DNA of 64,000 nt from an uncultured Butyrivibrio sp. GTDB taxonomy: Bacteria; Bacillota; Clostridia; Lachnospirales; Lachnospiraceae. The translations under genes and the position numbers were made by a program. The DNA lies in contig CAMNEA010000001.1 of assembly GCA_946536145.1 (NCBI GenBank), positions 62,001 to 126,000 on the forward strand, given 5' to 3'. How positions within the stretch are numbered: the stretch's first letter is position 1; every line of letters starts with the position of its first letter. The notes beneath the pieces were generated by a model. It worked only from the letters and a program-made list of their open reading frames with translations, searched no databases and was not told where the DNA came from. Below, one piece after another: positions 49,724 to 58,632 of this stretch.

Positions 49724-50932
49724 ATGAAGGTATTGTTTCTGGATATTGATGTTTTTTTTGCAAACCGAGATATGCTGGATGCGTTGGAAAACTATGTCGA
49801 TCAATCCGGTAGTCATTTGAACATTGTCAGGTATAAATACGAATACGATGAAAAAAAGGTCAGAAATGATGCTGATTTTGAAGAGCACTTTGTTAAATGT
49901 ATTAGGGACAATGAGCCTGATTTTGTTTTTTCTTTTAATTTTCTTCCGGTTGTTTCAAAGGTATGCGCATTAGCCGGAGTTAAGTATGTGTCATGGGTTT
50001 ACGACAATCCGGAAATCTTTTTGTATTCTTTTCGGGTTATCAGTCCGTGTAACATAGTTTTGATGTTCGATTCCAAGCAGTACGAGACCTTTAAAAATGC
50101 GGGAATAAAAACTGTTGAGTATCTTCCGCTTGCGGCATCTGTACGTCGTCTCGACAAAATGATTCCAACCCCGAACCAACTGGAAAAATTCTCCTCTGAG
50201 GTTTCTTTTGTCGGCTCCCTCTATACTGAACGAAAGCAGTATTATGAGGAGATTGCACCGAAGCTTAATCCATATACAAAGGGATATATTGATGGTTTAA
50301 TAAGAGCACAGCTCCAGGTTGACGGGGTCAATTTCGTTGAAGAATGCTTGTCGCCCGAGATCACTGCAGATATTCAGAAGGCTAGTGAGTTATATCCATA
50401 TCCTGATTCCGCGGAAACACTCGAGTATCTGTTTGCAAATTTTATAATTAACAGAGAAGCTACAATAATAGAGCGCAGAGAAATTCTTACCATGATTGGT
50501 GAACGTTATCCGCTTAAGCTATACACATACAATCAGAACAATGCATTTGCGCCCAAAGGGGTACAAAACATGGGGCCTGCAGACTATTTTGAAGACATGC
50601 CATACGTGTTTAAACTCAGCAAGATTAATCTCAATATCACACTGAGGAGCATTCAACATGCCATACCTCTAAGAGCCTATGATATCATGGGAGCGGGTGG
50701 GTTTCTTCTGTCTAATTATCAGGTGGATCTTGCAAGACATTTTCTTCCGGACGAAGACTATGTTTACTATGAAGACAGAAAAGATCTGCTGCGAAAGATT
50801 GGCTATTACCTGAGCCATGATGATGAGCGAAGAGCGATTGCTCAAAATGCACATAATAAAATAACGCAGGAGCACACTTTTGATGTCAGAGTTGCTCAGA
50901 TACTTGATATAGTAAGATCAAAAACGATATAA
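49724..50932 (+). CDS. CgeB/DUF3880-like glycosyltransferase, candidate flagellin glycosyltransferase, copy 2
   Basis: 402 residues from ATG 49724; the frame to 49697 has no site. It shares the layout of the protein at 42920: MKVLFLDIDVFFANRDMLDAL, YVSWVYDNPEIF, VSFVGSLYTERKQYYEE and ININ-type NLNITLRSIQHAIPLRAYDIMGAGGFLLSNY (first part). The overall identity looks moderate, so it is an old duplication. It is the first gene after the flagellins and is followed by a GT4 gene after 16 bases. Confidence 0.83.
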   Translation: MKVLFLDIDVFFANRDMLDALENYVDQSGSHLNIVRYKYEYDEKKVRNDADFEEHFVKCIRDNEPDFVFSFNFLPVVSKVCALAGVKYVSWVYDNPEIFLYSFRVISPCNIVLMFDSKQYETFKNAGIKTVEYLPLAASVRRLDKMIPTPNQLEKFSSEVSFVGSLYTERKQYYEEIAPKLNPYTKGYIDGLIRAQLQVDGVNFVEECLSPEITADIQKASELYPYPDSAETLEYLFANFIINREATIIERREILTMIGERYPLKLYTYNQNNAFAPKGVQNMGPADYFEDMPYVFKLSKINLNITLRSIQHAIPLRAYDIMGAGGFLLSNYQVDLARHFLPDEDYVYYEDRKDLLRKIGYYLSHDDERRAIAQNAHNKITQEHTFDVRVAQILDIVRSKTI

Positions 50933-50948
50933 ATTGCATGAGGATACC

Positions 50949-52064
50949 ATGAACAGAAGAAAAGTGGTTATGATAACTTGTGAGGATAGGCCGTGGAGTA
51001 ACGCTGAACTGGCCAAAGATATAGGCCTTGTGCCATACCTGTTTCACAGGAAATTTGGATGTGATGTTTCGATGATTACCGGACCGGGGGTTACCTATAC
51101 CTATGCTGAATTGTTGCCGGGGCTGATTATAGAGTATATTTCTGATAATACAGTCGAGACAAAGGTTGAATATCTGGAAAAGACAGGATCTCAGATTGAT
51201 TTGCTGATGCTTTATGGTGTTACTTACCATAATATTGTGATGACAGAGACTATTAAGAGAGTTAATCCTGATTGTATGATAACATGTGCGCTGGATATGA
51301 ACATTGACTTTGCAGACAGGATACCGTTTGCTGAGAATATATTTAGAAGCTTTTTTGAAAAAATTGATCTTATGTGGCAGTCAGACCAGATCATGACTGA
51401 TTTTCTAAATAAAAAGTGGTTCTGGAAAGTAGAATGTGAACGAAATGGATACTATAGCCTGATCGATCAATGCAGTGACCAGGGATACTTCCCGTTTGAA
51501 AAGCGGAATAATACGATTTTGTATGTGGGAAGGATAAATAATCACATAAAAGCAGTGCACAATTTGATTGAGGCGTTTGCAATGGCTATTAGTAGCATAA
51601 ATGGATGGAAGCTTAAGATAGTTGGGCCTGAAGAAGATGATTTTGCTGCATGGAAAGAAAAGTATTTTGCGGAACACCCTGAATTAGTCAAATATGTTGA
51701 GTTCACCGGAAGTATTGAAGACAGATCAATATTGCATAATGAATATGAAATGGCAAAGGTCTATGCTTCTGCATCCAGATTTGAAGGAGGTTGTCCCAAT
51801 TCCACTGCGGAGGCGTTATGCTCTGGCTGTGCGATTGTCATTACACAGATATCTGCATACGTGGACATAATTGGTGATGATGAGGCGGGGTTAAGTTCTC
51901 CTATAGATGATGTACATTCCTTTGCGCAAAATCTTATTTTTGTATGCAATAATCCGGAACTGAATGCTATGTCAAGAAAAGCATATAAACGGGGTATGAC
52001 CTACTATAACATGGAAAAAATAGTTGAGGAAATATATGGGAAACTTAGTAGTAGAGGGTTCTAG
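50949..52064 (+). CDS. Glycosyltransferase family 4
   Basis: 371 residues from ATG 50949 behind GAGGA. The N-terminal half has VVMITCEDRPWSNAELAKDIGL, while the donor domain shows TILYVGRINNHIKAVHNLIEAF, KIVGPEEDDF and ASASRFEGGCPNSTAEALCSGCAIV (first part), where the EGGCPNSTAEAL segment is the GT4 catalytic EX7E-type motif. It overlaps the next gene by 29 bases. Likely role: sugar addition to flagellin or its glycan. Confidence 0.87.
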   Translation: MNRRKVVMITCEDRPWSNAELAKDIGLVPYLFHRKFGCDVSMITGPGVTYTYAELLPGLIIEYISDNTVETKVEYLEKTGSQIDLLMLYGVTYHNIVMTETIKRVNPDCMITCALDMNIDFADRIPFAENIFRSFFEKIDLMWQSDQIMTDFLNKKWFWKVECERNGYYSLIDQCSDQGYFPFEKRNNTILYVGRINNHIKAVHNLIEAFAMAISSINGWKLKIVGPEEDDFAAWKEKYFAEHPELVKYVEFTGSIEDRSILHNEYEMAKVYASASRFEGGCPNSTAEALCSGCAIVITQISAYVDIIGDDEAGLSSPIDDVHSFAQNLIFVCNNPELNAMSRKAYKRGMTYYNMEKIVEEIYGKLSSRGF

Positions 52065-52656
52065 ATTTATTTATAGGGATTTTGACAGTGATGAGATACT
52101 TATTGATCTGGATGATTACTTTTCAAATAAAGGAAGGATTCCATTTCACTCTGATCTGACAGATGTAACAATCCCTAATTTAATAGTTGATAATATGGAC
52201 AAACATCCTTTGTATTGTCATGGGAATGTGATTCTGGAGAATCTCTGTGTTTATTATACATTGTTGGATGTATTGTTTATTCGTGAGCATATAAAGACTA
52301 AATTCTCCAAAAGAATACTTGAAGTTGGTTCTCAGAATATGGTTGTTGCCAATCATCTGCTTACGATACTTGGATATCTGTGCCCGGAGAGTGAATATAA
52401 AAAGATAAATGATGAACAATTAAATGAACTCGTTAATGATGACAGAAATACATTTGACATTGTTCTTATAAATGGTATCGATGAAAAAGGTTGCTTCCAT
52501 AAAAATATAGAAAGATGTGTTCGGTTAAATAAGTCTGGTGGAATTATTTTTGCACTATGTATTGACAGTGTAGACGATGCTGTTGGAATACAAACTGGCA
52601 AACGTATAAAAAAATATGTAATAAAAGAAGGCACGAGTTTGATTGCATTGAGTTAA
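52036..52656 (+). CDS. Protein of unknown function, possibly methyltransferase-like
   Basis: 206 residues from ATG 52036 with TGAGGA upstream. ILEVGSQNMVVANHLLTILGYL looks like a SAM-binding glycine-type strand-loop, and FDIVLINGIDEKG looks like the Rossmann strand 4. The remainder (RDFDSDEILIDLDDYFSN...) gives no signature. It is short for a methyltransferase and may lack catalytic parts. It sits between a GT4 and a GT2-methyltransferase fusion, so a part in glycan building is plausible. Confidence 0.5.
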   Translation: MGNLVVEGSRFIYRDFDSDEILIDLDDYFSNKGRIPFHSDLTDVTIPNLIVDNMDKHPLYCHGNVILENLCVYYTLLDVLFIREHIKTKFSKRILEVGSQNMVVANHLLTILGYLCPESEYKKINDEQLNELVNDDRNTFDIVLINGIDEKGCFHKNIERCVRLNKSGGIIFALCIDSVDDAVGIQTGKRIKKYVIKEGTSLIALS

Positions 52657-52714
52657 ATACAGATAATAATGCTTTGATGATTGTGTTTAGAAATGTGAGA
52701 GCGGATTATGCATT

Positions 52715-55618
52715 ATGGATACAGACAGACTAAATACTATGCTACATAAAAAAGAATATGATGCCATTTGGGAGCATCTGTCGAGTCAAAAGGATGACTG
52801 CTGTGAATGTTGGTCTAAAGATGAAAAGCTTGATTTCTGGCTGAGTTTTCTTGAGAGAAGGTCCTATGAAGAGTCAGGAAAGCATGGGATTCTTGGATTG
52901 GCTGGAAGCTTTCAGGGAGCCAGATTGATTTTTGATATGTTTAAGAAGTTATGTCAAAGGCTTGAATGGTGGCCGGAGATGAATGCCAACGTACTTCTTA
53001 CATATATGCTTGCTAACGGAATCACCTCGCAGGAACTGATACGGACAATATACGCCTATTGTCTTGATTATAAGTATGTGTTGGATAGGATAAAAGGCAA
53101 TTGTGAGCCAAGAGACTGTTTTTGCTACGCCGAGGATTATATAAAAGAGCTTTTGGGAAAATGGAATGAGCGACGTAGCAGGGTGGGTGATGAAAAGATA
53201 TGTTTCATAACCTGCTATAACAATGATGCTGAACTTTCGGAAATGAATGCGTGGATTGACAGGCTGAAGGTGCCTTTGGGGATAACAGTTGAACGCAGGG
53301 CAATTAAAGGGGCTAAGTCAATGTGCGCCGGGTACAATGAGGCCATGCACTCATCTGATGCAAAGTATAAAGTGTATCTTCATCAGGATATCAGGATTCT
53401 TAATCCATGGTTTATATATAAAGTAATAGATTGCTTTGACCGAAATCCCAGAGCCGGACTGATAGGAATGTTCGGTGCTGAAAGTGTTCCTGAATCCGGA
53501 GTTATGTGGAATGCAAAACGGTATGGAGCTGTTATACACAGCGAGTTCAGTGATGATCATATCGCTGATACATTTGATGAGAAAGTGCTCTGTGACGGTG
53601 ATTTTAAGGCAGCACTTGTGGACGGTTTTCTTATGGCAACATGCGCTGATATTGAATGGCGGGAAGACGTTTTCAAGGGATGGGATTTTTATGATGTATC
53701 CCAGTCCATGGAGTTTACACGAAAAGGCTATGAGATAATTGTTCCAAGGCAGGAACAGACCTGGTGTCTTCACGATTTTGGAAAGATCAGCTGGGAGGGA
53801 TATGAAGAAGCCAGACAGCTGTTTGTCGATACATATCTGAATGATGCACATAGCAATTCCATGAAGGGAGATAAGGCAGAGATGAACTCGGTAAAGGAAA
53901 GATTGCAGGAGCTTATTGCTGCAGGTGAAACTGATAAGGCATATGCACTCATTACAGAAAATCTCCGCGGAGAAATTGAGGCGCTTAAGAATGATCCACA
54001 ATACTGCGTCCTTGCAGCAACAGCATATATGGGAAAGGAACAGTTATCCAGGGCTTTTGACATTATCACCATGGGGCTTATTTCTGATAACAGGAATTAT
54101 GAACTCTATCTTACCCTTGGAGAATATTACGGCCGCACCAATCTAAACCAGGCACTGCTGTGCTTTTATCAGGCACTACATTATTGTGATATAGAAGAGG
54201 ACAGACAGATAATAGAAAGCTATATAGAAAGTGTTGTAAGCCAGGGAGCCTCCATCAGACAGGTGTCTTTTGTGATTGTTGCAAGAAACCAGTCGGAGTA
54301 TTTAAAAAGGTGTTTGGACAGTATAGTTACTACTATCATGCCTGGACTTTATGAGATTGTTGTCGTTGACGATGCATCAACAGATGGTACCTGGGAATGG
54401 CTTTCGGAAATCGAGGGGATTACAAGCTGTTTGACAGATGAAGATATGGGATATGTTAAGGCATGTAACCAGGGAATAAAACTTGCCAATGCCTTCAACG
54501 ATGTATTCCTTCTGGATGCGGACGCTGTGCTTTTAGACAATTCGCTATTTTATCTTATGCTGGGAAGGTATTTGGGAGATAATGTCGGTGTAATTGGAGG
54601 GATTACCAATGAATTCATAATCGATCAGAAAATGTATATTGATACATCCAACATGAACGAGGCGATAAAACTGGCGGCTACAGTAAACTGTCCGATGTCT
54701 GATGCGTATGAAAAAGCAATCTATGTGTCAGACCACGCTATGCTCATTAACCGGGATGCGATAGATAGAGCTGGAATGCTGGATGAAGTTTTTTCTCCGG
54801 ATCTGTATGAGGATAAGGATTTCTGCGTCAGAGTAAATATGTCTGGGATGGAGGTATTGTTGTGCTTTAACAGCTATATCTTTAAAACTATGGATAGACA
54901 TACAATCTATGGCAGCGAAGAAAAACTGACCGAGGAGAACAGGGAAAGGTTTGTAAAGAAATGGGATTGCAATATAGACTACTCGAATAATGCAAGAACA
55001 GGAATCATCGAGCTTATCAGCGCTGATAAAGAGAAGCCGATAGAGGTTCTTGAGCTTGGCTGTGCGATGGGAAGTACCCTCAACAGGATAAAAAGACTCT
55101 GGCACAATGCAGAAGTTCATGGTGTAGAATATGTTGGCAGCGTTGCCAGAATTGGAGGAAAGATAACAGATGTTATTCAGGGTGATGTTGAAAGCATGGG
55201 GATTCCATATACACGGAAACAATTTGACTATATAATCTGTGCGGATGTTCTTGAACACTTAAGAGAACCTCAGGCAACTCTGGAGAGATTCACGCCTTAT
55301 CTTAAGGATGACGGATTTTTTATCATAAGCCTTCCGAATATCAGGCATTATGCTGTAATTATGATGCTGATGCGTGATGGGCGATTTGATTACGCTGACT
55401 CAGGCATTCTTGATGCTACACATCTGAAATTTTTTACAAGAGATACAGCGAAAGAGATGATAGAAAGCGCAGGGCTAAAAGTTCTGAGTATTCAGCGAAA
55501 TTATAACGGCCATCCTGAGGACAATGAATTCATAACAAAGATTTCTGAAGCGTTTGACGTGATTGATCCAGAAGAACTCAAAGTTTTCCAGTACTATTTT
55601 GTTGCAGCCAAGATGTAA
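52715..55618 (+). CDS. Multidomain glycosyltransferase-GT2-methyltransferase fusion
   Basis: 967 residues. Order: a helical N-terminal region (1-155); a first GT-A-like domain starting near residue 158 (KICFITCYNNDAELSEMNAW, with YLHQDIRILNPW as its DxD-like site); a TPR-like stretch (about 395-505, EQLSRAFDIITMGL, ...NQALLCFYQALHY); a GT2 domain from Val517 (VSFVIVARNQSEYLKRC, VVVDDASTDGTWEW, FLLDADAV); and a SAM methyltransferase from about residue 770 (VLELGCAMGSTLNRI with Gly782, YIICADVLEHLREP). It could build and methylate a flagellin glycan in one chain. The acceptor is unknown. Confidence 0.85.
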   Translation: MDTDRLNTMLHKKEYDAIWEHLSSQKDDCCECWSKDEKLDFWLSFLERRSYEESGKHGILGLAGSFQGARLIFDMFKKLCQRLEWWPEMNANVLLTYMLANGITSQELIRTIYAYCLDYKYVLDRIKGNCEPRDCFCYAEDYIKELLGKWNERRSRVGDEKICFITCYNNDAELSEMNAWIDRLKVPLGITVERRAIKGAKSMCAGYNEAMHSSDAKYKVYLHQDIRILNPWFIYKVIDCFDRNPRAGLIGMFGAESVPESGVMWNAKRYGAVIHSEFSDDHIADTFDEKVLCDGDFKAALVDGFLMATCADIEWREDVFKGWDFYDVSQSMEFTRKGYEIIVPRQEQTWCLHDFGKISWEGYEEARQLFVDTYLNDAHSNSMKGDKAEMNSVKERLQELIAAGETDKAYALITENLRGEIEALKNDPQYCVLAATAYMGKEQLSRAFDIITMGLISDNRNYELYLTLGEYYGRTNLNQALLCFYQALHYCDIEEDRQIIESYIESVVSQGASIRQVSFVIVARNQSEYLKRCLDSIVTTIMPGLYEIVVVDDASTDGTWEWLSEIEGITSCLTDEDMGYVKACNQGIKLANAFNDVFLLDADAVLLDNSLFYLMLGRYLGDNVGVIGGITNEFIIDQKMYIDTSNMNEAIKLAATVNCPMSDAYEKAIYVSDHAMLINRDAIDRAGMLDEVFSPDLYEDKDFCVRVNMSGMEVLLCFNSYIFKTMDRHTIYGSEEKLTEENRERFVKKWDCNIDYSNNARTGIIELISADKEKPIEVLELGCAMGSTLNRIKRLWHNAEVHGVEYVGSVARIGGKITDVIQGDVESMGIPYTRKQFDYIICADVLEHLREPQATLERFTPYLKDDGFFIISLPNIRHYAVIMMLMRDGRFDYADSGILDATHLKFFTRDTAKEMIESAGLKVLSIQRNYNGHPEDNEFITKISEAFDVIDPEELKVFQYYFVAAKM

Positions 55619-55633
55619 ATATGAAAAGTTAGA

Positions 55634-55658
55634 CCGGTGTGGGAACTAACCACACCGG
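55634..55658. terminator. Hairpin between convergent genes
   Basis: CCGGTGTGG (55634-55642) and CCACACCGG (55650-55658) form a perfect 9-bp stem with a 7-base loop. It lies between the convergent ends at 55618 and 55667. On the minus strand the following bases (TCTAACTTTTCAT) are T-rich, so it may end both transcripts. Confidence 0.6.
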
Positions 55659-55666
55659 CCTGTCGG

Positions 55667-55966
55667 TTATGCTTGTTTTATCTGCAACTCTCGTATATCA
55701 GATGAATTTTTCTGTATCGCAATCTTCATTACGGCAATGTCATTGAGTGCATTATCGAACCTGTCTGCGCTTGTTGTGTAACGATTGGATGTATCCAAGT
55801 AGCACTGTCCGATATGTTCGAGACGTGGAAGAACATTGTTTTCCAATTGAACCACTTTTATATACTGGACATCTTTTTCCAAGCCATCTATTTTGGATTC
55901 CAAGCTACCGATTTTGGATTCGATAATTGCTCCTATTGCTTCTAAATCTTTTTTGGTCAAACTCAT
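55667..55966 (-). CDS. 99-residue coiled-coil protein of unknown function
   Basis: Minus strand, start MSLTKKDLEAIG chosen for GAGGAAA 5-8 bases upstream; the frame extends to 56020 without a site. Heptads are clear: AIIESKIGSLESKIDGLEKDVQYIKVVQLENNV and ADRFDNALNDIAVMKIAIQKNSSDIRELQ (parts). No signal peptide or membrane segment is present. It follows the GT2-HAD gene at 56058 on the same strand. I do not recognise a family; it could be an oligomerising partner or scaffolding protein. Confidence 0.65.
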   Translation of the reverse strand: MSLTKKDLEAIGAIIESKIGSLESKIDGLEKDVQYIKVVQLENNVLPRLEHIGQCYLDTSNRYTTSADRFDNALNDIAVMKIAIQKNSSDIRELQIKQA

Positions 55967-56057
55967 TGTTTTCCTCGCTTTCTTAATTGAGGACCCCATC
56001 TGTATTGAAGATGATAACATGGCACATTAGGAAAATCCATAGTGCAATTTTGCTGAT

Positions 56058-58523
56058 TTACTGCCCCAATAATGCGTCAACTTTTTCATTGATGTGCTCA
56101 ACGATGCGGGCTACTATATCTGAATAGACTCTTACCCCGAACCTGTTCACTGAGTTGTCAAAATCAGATTGGTCAGTAATGAAGTCTGTTACATTGATGG
56201 CTTTTACAGCAGGGTTATCTGCTGCGAAGTCGTATATGATCTGGCTGAGTTCGCTATGAAGCTCAGCCAGTTTTTTGTCGTCTTCAGTCCCTCCCTCAAA
56301 GGGAATTTCAGAACCCAACAGTAGGATGATTGTCGGGGCGCCGGGCGTGTTGCAGCAAAGACTGTCAAGTGTATTGAACAGCTCTGCCAACATTCCGTCG
56401 CTGTCAGACTCCCAGGAGGTATAGCTGTACTGCAGCAGGCTGTATATTATGATATGATAGCTGACGCTGTACAATTTCGTTGGTAAAACCGGCCTTACCT
56501 GGGCTGAAGGGGCTTCTTTGCACAGTAGTGCCATATTGTCGTATTCGCTGGTGATTTCTCCTCCTACAAGGTAATCTTCTATGGAGTGGATGTCACTGCT
56601 CCCTTTAAGAAGAATCCTGATATTGTGCTGTTTGTCAGAAATAACATCAGATGCATTGGGTTCTATCTGTTTTATCCATGGCACAGATATATCTTTCTGC
56701 AGGGTGGTACATACCGGACCAACAGCTATTATATCAGGACTGCCAATGCTGTTGTAGACATATTGTTCTATGCCCATGCCTGTGACAAACCAGGAAAAAG
56801 CGAAAGCATAAAATTTCTGCTCGCGCTGGTTGAAGCAGTAGAAGCCGATAATTCCGTAATCTGTATACTTGTCTCTTGCCGTAATGCAGGCACAGTCGTT
56901 CCAGTCATTGGAAAGAAGCCGTATGAGATGTGGCCTGTCATAAGCTGCTTTGATATAATCAGTCAGACTGTGTTCGCTCAGGATTTCCAGAATTCTGTCA
57001 ATATTGTCATAACAGTTTTTTACTATTGTTACGGTTATGCCGCTGTCTTCAAGAAAGCTGTCATAAGAATCAAAACTCTTTGAAATATTATATTTCTCTT
57101 CGAATATATTAAGTCTTGCAGCATTTATGTGCCCCGGGTCCGTTGCACGCAGGCGACCATAGTGCGCTGTTAAATAAGGGATTATAGTGGGAGCAGCATT
57201 TAACATATTGGGGATCATGAAAAAGGCGTTTCCCCTGAAGCCCGGGTCGCTGCTTAAGAGCAGAATACTTTCGTTTTTTATGCCATAAGCTCTGACCCTG
57301 GCTTTAAAATTATCATATTTATATACAGAGCTCATTATTCCCCAGTTTGCCCAAAGATTGGCAACAGTGGCGTTGTAATCATGATCATCCCATATCACAA
57401 GCCGTACATTGTCAAAGGGGAAGGTGTCGTACTCATGTAAACGACTGATCTCAACAGCACCGGGACGACATTTGGTGGCAATTAACTGTCTATCATTGTC
57501 TGTCAGTGTTTCAAGGTAGTTTTCATCGACTATCAGAAGATCAAAAGTGTTGTCATCGCAGACAAAATTCATATCCGTTACGTCATGGAAGATGGTTTCG
57601 GTTTTTTTGGATATGTTGTAAAGGACATTGTTATTCTCAATGCCGATGACGTCTGAATTTGGATAAAGACTTCTTATTGCTTTTAATTCTGCTCCCAGTC
57701 CTGATCCCAGCTGTAATACATTGAAACTGTCAGATCTGCCAAATGGTATTTGTGACATGACTGCGCCGCAAGGGTATACATAGTCAAGTATGTCAAAATC
57801 ATATTTTTGGATAAAGAGCTCATGATGTTCAAAAGAAAGCCTATTGGTACCGGTTTTAACAAAGCTGGCGCTCCCTACATGATAAATAAAACTGTCTCTG
57901 GAAAGCATCAGTCTGTAGCCGAGCTTTAGGATATCAATTGACAGTGCATCATCTTCATAATAGCCCGGGGCAAAATCTTCATCAAAACCTCCGACGGCGT
58001 CCCATACATTTCGTCTTACGAGCATGGCAAAACCATTAAGGCGTACTTTCTCAAGACGTCTGTCAGCTTCCGGAATCTGAATACCTTCACCGAATCGGAT
58101 ATAATCTTCGGTAGATGGGAATTCCACATCTATCTGCTGTCTGTTTCCGGCATAATTTCCCATGGCGCCCACTGCACCAATGTCATCAGCACTATAGAGC
58201 GTATCAATCATACGGGGAAGAGCTGTGGAAGTTATTACAGTGTCGTTGTTTAAAAAAAATACATCAGCATCTTCGAATTCTGTACCTTTAGTTGCTCTTA
58301 CTGCCTGGTTGCAGGCAGGGCCAAACCCGATATTCACATCATTCTGAATTAAAAGAATATCCGGCTGCTGTGAAAGCCAGTCAGCAATGCCGTCCGTAGA
58401 GGCATTATCAACTACTGAAATCAGATATGTTCCCGGAGTGACTTTTTCACGTATGCTCTGGATACATTCCTGCATATATCGTTTTGCATTGTAGGATACG
58501 ATAGCAATTACAGTTTTTTGCAT
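56058..58523 (-). CDS. GT2 protein with degenerate FkbH-like HAD region and C-terminal SGNH-like domain
   Basis: 821 residues, minus strand. GT2 domain 1-260: KTVIAIVSYNAKRYMQECI, SVVDNASTDGIADWL, FFLNNDTV (Asn92, Asp94) and GYYEDDALSIDIL. Then a Rossmann-like SAM-type region (LQLGSGLGAELKAIRSLYPNS). The HAD region at 373-430 has IWDDHDYN where the paralogue at 58633 has IWDLDDTF, and LLLSSDPG where that one has LFIDDNPR; so the second motif I Asp becomes His381 and the motif IV DD becomes SS (Ser424, Ser425). The C-terminal domain (ILLLGSEIPFEGG, NSVNRFGVRVYSDIV) is SGNH-like. The HAD part is probably inactive. Confidence 0.85.
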   Translation of the reverse strand: MQKTVIAIVSYNAKRYMQECIQSIREKVTPGTYLISVVDNASTDGIADWLSQQPDILLIQNDVNIGFGPACNQAVRATKGTEFEDADVFFLNNDTVITSTALPRMIDTLYSADDIGAVGAMGNYAGNRQQIDVEFPSTEDYIRFGEGIQIPEADRRLEKVRLNGFAMLVRRNVWDAVGGFDEDFAPGYYEDDALSIDILKLGYRLMLSRDSFIYHVGSASFVKTGTNRLSFEHHELFIQKYDFDILDYVYPCGAVMSQIPFGRSDSFNVLQLGSGLGAELKAIRSLYPNSDVIGIENNNVLYNISKKTETIFHDVTDMNFVCDDNTFDLLIVDENYLETLTDNDRQLIATKCRPGAVEISRLHEYDTFPFDNVRLVIWDDHDYNATVANLWANWGIMSSVYKYDNFKARVRAYGIKNESILLLSSDPGFRGNAFFMIPNMLNAAPTIIPYLTAHYGRLRATDPGHINAARLNIFEEKYNISKSFDSYDSFLEDSGITVTIVKNCYDNIDRILEILSEHSLTDYIKAAYDRPHLIRLLSNDWNDCACITARDKYTDYGIIGFYCFNQREQKFYAFAFSWFVTGMGIEQYVYNSIGSPDIIAVGPVCTTLQKDISVPWIKQIEPNASDVISDKQHNIRILLKGSSDIHSIEDYLVGGEITSEYDNMALLCKEAPSAQVRPVLPTKLYSVSYHIIIYSLLQYSYTSWESDSDGMLAELFNTLDSLCCNTPGAPTIILLLGSEIPFEGGTEDDKKLAELHSELSQIIYDFAADNPAVKAINVTDFITDQSDFDNSVNRFGVRVYSDIVARIVEHINEKVDALLGQ

Positions 58524-58632
58524 ATTAAAACTCCATTAACAGAATGACGTAAAAAAAAAGTTGATGTATAATTAGTATATCAGATTTTCTGCGTTTTTGA
58601 GACATTTGGGTTCAATGAATGAGAGGAATAAA

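Noticed and set aside
56586..57083. A 165-codon plus-strand ORF inside the minus-strand GT2-HAD gene.
   Set aside because: It is opposite a long conserved coding region and has no domain or ribosome binding site.
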